In this document: positions 62,130-64,000 of the stretch, one piece after another
Numbering within the stretch: position 1 is the stretch's first letter
Layout of the letters: the number at the start of each line of letters is the position of its first letter
Position numbers and translations under genes: made by a program
Notes under the pieces: model-generated
Told to the model about the DNA's origin: nothing
Seen by the model: only the letters and a program-made list of their open reading frames with translations
Database searches by the model: none
DNA from: Symbiodinium natans
Taxonomy: Eukaryota; Sar; Dinophyceae; Suessiales; Symbiodiniaceae
Assembly (NCBI GenBank): GCA_905221605.1
Contig: CAJNDS010001347.1
Span: 744,211 to 808,210, forward strand
Reading direction: 5' to 3'
Length of the DNA stretch: 64,000 nt

Positions 62130-64000
62130 GATCGTTTGAGAACTTCCTGGGAATCGCGGGCTTGTCAGACAAGGATCAAGCTAAGGTGGATCTAGACACG
62201 AGGCTGATAGTCCGAATGATGGTCTTGTTCACGGTTGCACAAAGGAGCAGGCACTCAAGCTGGATTGCCAGACCGTCATGGACAAGACCTCCGGGAACTG
62301 GGTTTTTGCTTGAACATCCGGCGTCCCCGAGAACCTACTTGAAGGAGAACAATCCCCTCTACCACGTTGCACCTTCGGTGTGGGACTCGGACTTCATGAA
62401 GAAATTCCTCGAGTTTGCAGGTTTGAGCATATACACCTTCGATCAAGGGTGCCTGGGACATCAAGCGGTCAAACCGACAACGATAGCCACGAATCTAGCG
62501 TTGGAGCACTTGCATGGGAGAAAGGCGACTATGTTTCAACCAAGTCAAGTGGCATCTTCGAAGGACCTGGCAAGATGGGCACCGAAGTTGGTGGAGGAAA
62601 TCGCCAAGGCGATAAAGGCCTGGGCTGGAAGGTGGGGAGTTGAAGGAGACGAAGAAATATGCCTGGATGAGGAGCATGAGTTACATCGACTCTCCAAGAA
62701 TGTTCGCGAGGAATGGCAGATTCATCTACAACGAGACCATTATCCTTTCAGGCAAGATTGCCGGGAGTGCATAAAGTTCTTGGCAAATGGAAGGTCCCAC
62801 AGAGCTGTGAGCCATCCTTTTCCGTTTGTGCTTCACCTGGACATCTGCGGGCCGATGAGAGTGAAGGGGAGGTCGATATTCGGGGCAAACCATAAGTACC
62901 TCTTGGTGGGCGCTTTCAGATACCCCAAAATCGCTCAAACCCCTCCACCAGACCCAGAAGAAGGTGAAGATCCTGCTTTGGTCGGCCTGTTTGAAGAGAA
63001 GGAAGACAAGCGAGTGCAGGAAGATGAGGTAGCAAAGCCTCCAGCGAATCCCGAAGCTCCTGAACAAGAAGATGCAGTTGACCGAGAACTACAAGAGCTA
63101 AGGGAGCCATTTGAGTATGACGTTGCCTACTTCACCAAGCCGTTGAAGTCACGGATAGCCTCTGAGGTCCTGACCCGAGTTCAGGAGATCTGTGCGGAGG
63201 TCAAGTTGATGGGCTTCCCGATCCTAAAAATCCACTCGGACAGGGCGAAGGAGCTTTCATCTACGCCATTTCGGGCCTGGATGTCTTCGCAAGGGATCGT
63301 GAGGTCAGCCACAGAAGGAGAGGATCCAGCAGCCAATGGCGTTGCAGAAGCAGCAGTGAAGTTTGTGAAAGGAAGAACAAGAATCCTGATACAAATGCTG
63401 GCGAATCAAATTGGTGAGGAAAAGGCCAAGTCGTTTTGGCCACTGGCAGCACATACGGCGGCGGTGCAGCAAAGAATGAGGAGGTGTTTGCGACCATGGC
63501 CATCCATAGCGGCGTTTGGCTCTAAGGTCCTGATCAAAACCAAGCATTACGGCGTCAGCAAGAGCAACGATTTGGCGCCAAAGAGGATTGAGGGCCATTA
63601 CCTGGGACCATCGCCAGATGTCACCAATGGACATGTGGTCTGGACAAAGAAGGGGAACTTGTGGCAGACGACTTCGTTGCGGACGCCAAGGGATCCAGAA
63701 CCAGAAGCAGAGATGTCTGTTCACGAAGAAGATGTGTTGACTCCGCTACCTCAACCGAGAAGAAGGCTGACATCGAAGACTACACTGTCTGGCATTTGGG
63801 TGGAACCTGAGCTGACAACGATGTGTGGCTTGGAAGGGTCAGGGGAGGAAGCGGAGTTACAGGCGTTGGCAACCGTGGGATCCAAGGAAGGGATTGGTGG
63901 AAGGGCCAAAGGGTTGGAAGACATCATGGAAGATGAGAGACTGTGCAAGGAGTACTTCAGCCAGGCGAGGTTCTCAAGGGAGGATGCAGTGCAGTTGCTG
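62114..64000 (+). CDS. copia-type integrase region (pol), partial at window edge
   Basis: From GPKPLRSFENFLGIAGLS this frame stays open for 629 codons to the window end. It is shifted by one base against the protease frame, so a small deletion or insertion near 62112 breaks pol, or a programmed -1 shift occurs there. Landmarks: FLLEHP and FDQGCLGH (about 62310-62470), HLDICGPMRVKG with the first catalytic Asp (about 62834), KIHSDRAKEL with the second Asp (about 63230), and GVAEAAVKFVKGRTRIL with the catalytic Glu (about 63341). These form the DD(35)E core of a retroviral-type integrase. A GKG/chromo-like C-terminal part follows (KRIEGHYLGPSPDVTNGHVV). Reverse transcriptase and RNase H should lie to the right, giving the copia order Gag-PR-INT-RT-RH. 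Confidence 0.85.

Larger units (their letters stand above)
58437..64000 (+). mobile_element. Ty1/copia LTR retrotransposon, right part outside window
   Basis: Gag, protease and integrase in this order identify the Ty1/copia superfamily. Gypsy elements have integrase last. The element's left LTR is not delimited and the right half is cut by the window end. It lies just outside the AT-rich island, whose composition it does not share. Confidence 0.8.

Overview
The window reads as nuclear DNA of a dinoflagellate, probably Symbiodiniaceae or a relative. Four things point there. (1) A relic of the dinoflagellate spliced leader (CATTTGGCTCAAG, 39147-39159) lies 36 bases upstream of a start codon. 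(2) Introns reconstructed from protein continuity use GC-AG or GT-AG ends, each with G after the acceptor AG. (3) Degenerate CCCTAAA (TTTAGGG-type) tracts are scattered about. (4) The DNA is gene-poor and TE-rich, and its coding sequence is GC-rich. No rRNA, tRNA or CRISPR array was recognised.

Layout. 1-25 kb is mostly non-coding or intronic. It holds a Tudor-like exon (about 337-660), a small CxxC/CxxC protein gene with a frameshift (12312-12795), a weak SANT/Myb-like fragment (16.7 kb), simple repeats and degenerate repeats. A 504-bp foldback element with perfect 10-bp target-site duplications sits at 25.09-25.59 kb. A single-exon MATH-BTB gene follows (27030-28343). From 29.8 to about 36.25 kb there is an exploded gene whose tiny exons each encode one ephrin-receptor/GCC2-GCC3-like Cys-rich repeat. 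Its introns carry a long (GT)n tract and a 411-bp direct duplication.

38.4-45 kb is the densest genic part. It has two hairpin repeat clusters, the spliced-leader relic, and a large secretory-route FG-GAP/EGF-like membrane protein (39196-42312). Immediately downstream is a three-exon gene whose introns can be placed to the base (42309-43627). It may be the cytosolic end of the same protein. A small secreted 14-Cys protein follows (44516-44989).

45.3-58.1 kb is a distinctly AT-rich island. It holds decayed LINE fragments on both strands and two Helitrons in opposite orientation. The first Helitron (45406-49901) has textbook ends: 5' TC, a 3' 8-bp hairpin plus CTAG, and an A|T target. It carries a degraded PIF1-like helicase with a GC-AG intron and two TAG codons exactly where the family has Gln. 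The second (to 52777) is a 3'-truncated inverted copy interrupted by two nested insertions. The pair also differs by a 342-bp segment flanked by 5-bp repeats that interrupts an ORF in one copy only.

58.4-64 kb is a Ty1/copia-type retrotransposon in the order Gag, protease, integrase, running off the right edge before reverse transcriptase. Its gag and protease frames are the same and are separated by a single TAG.
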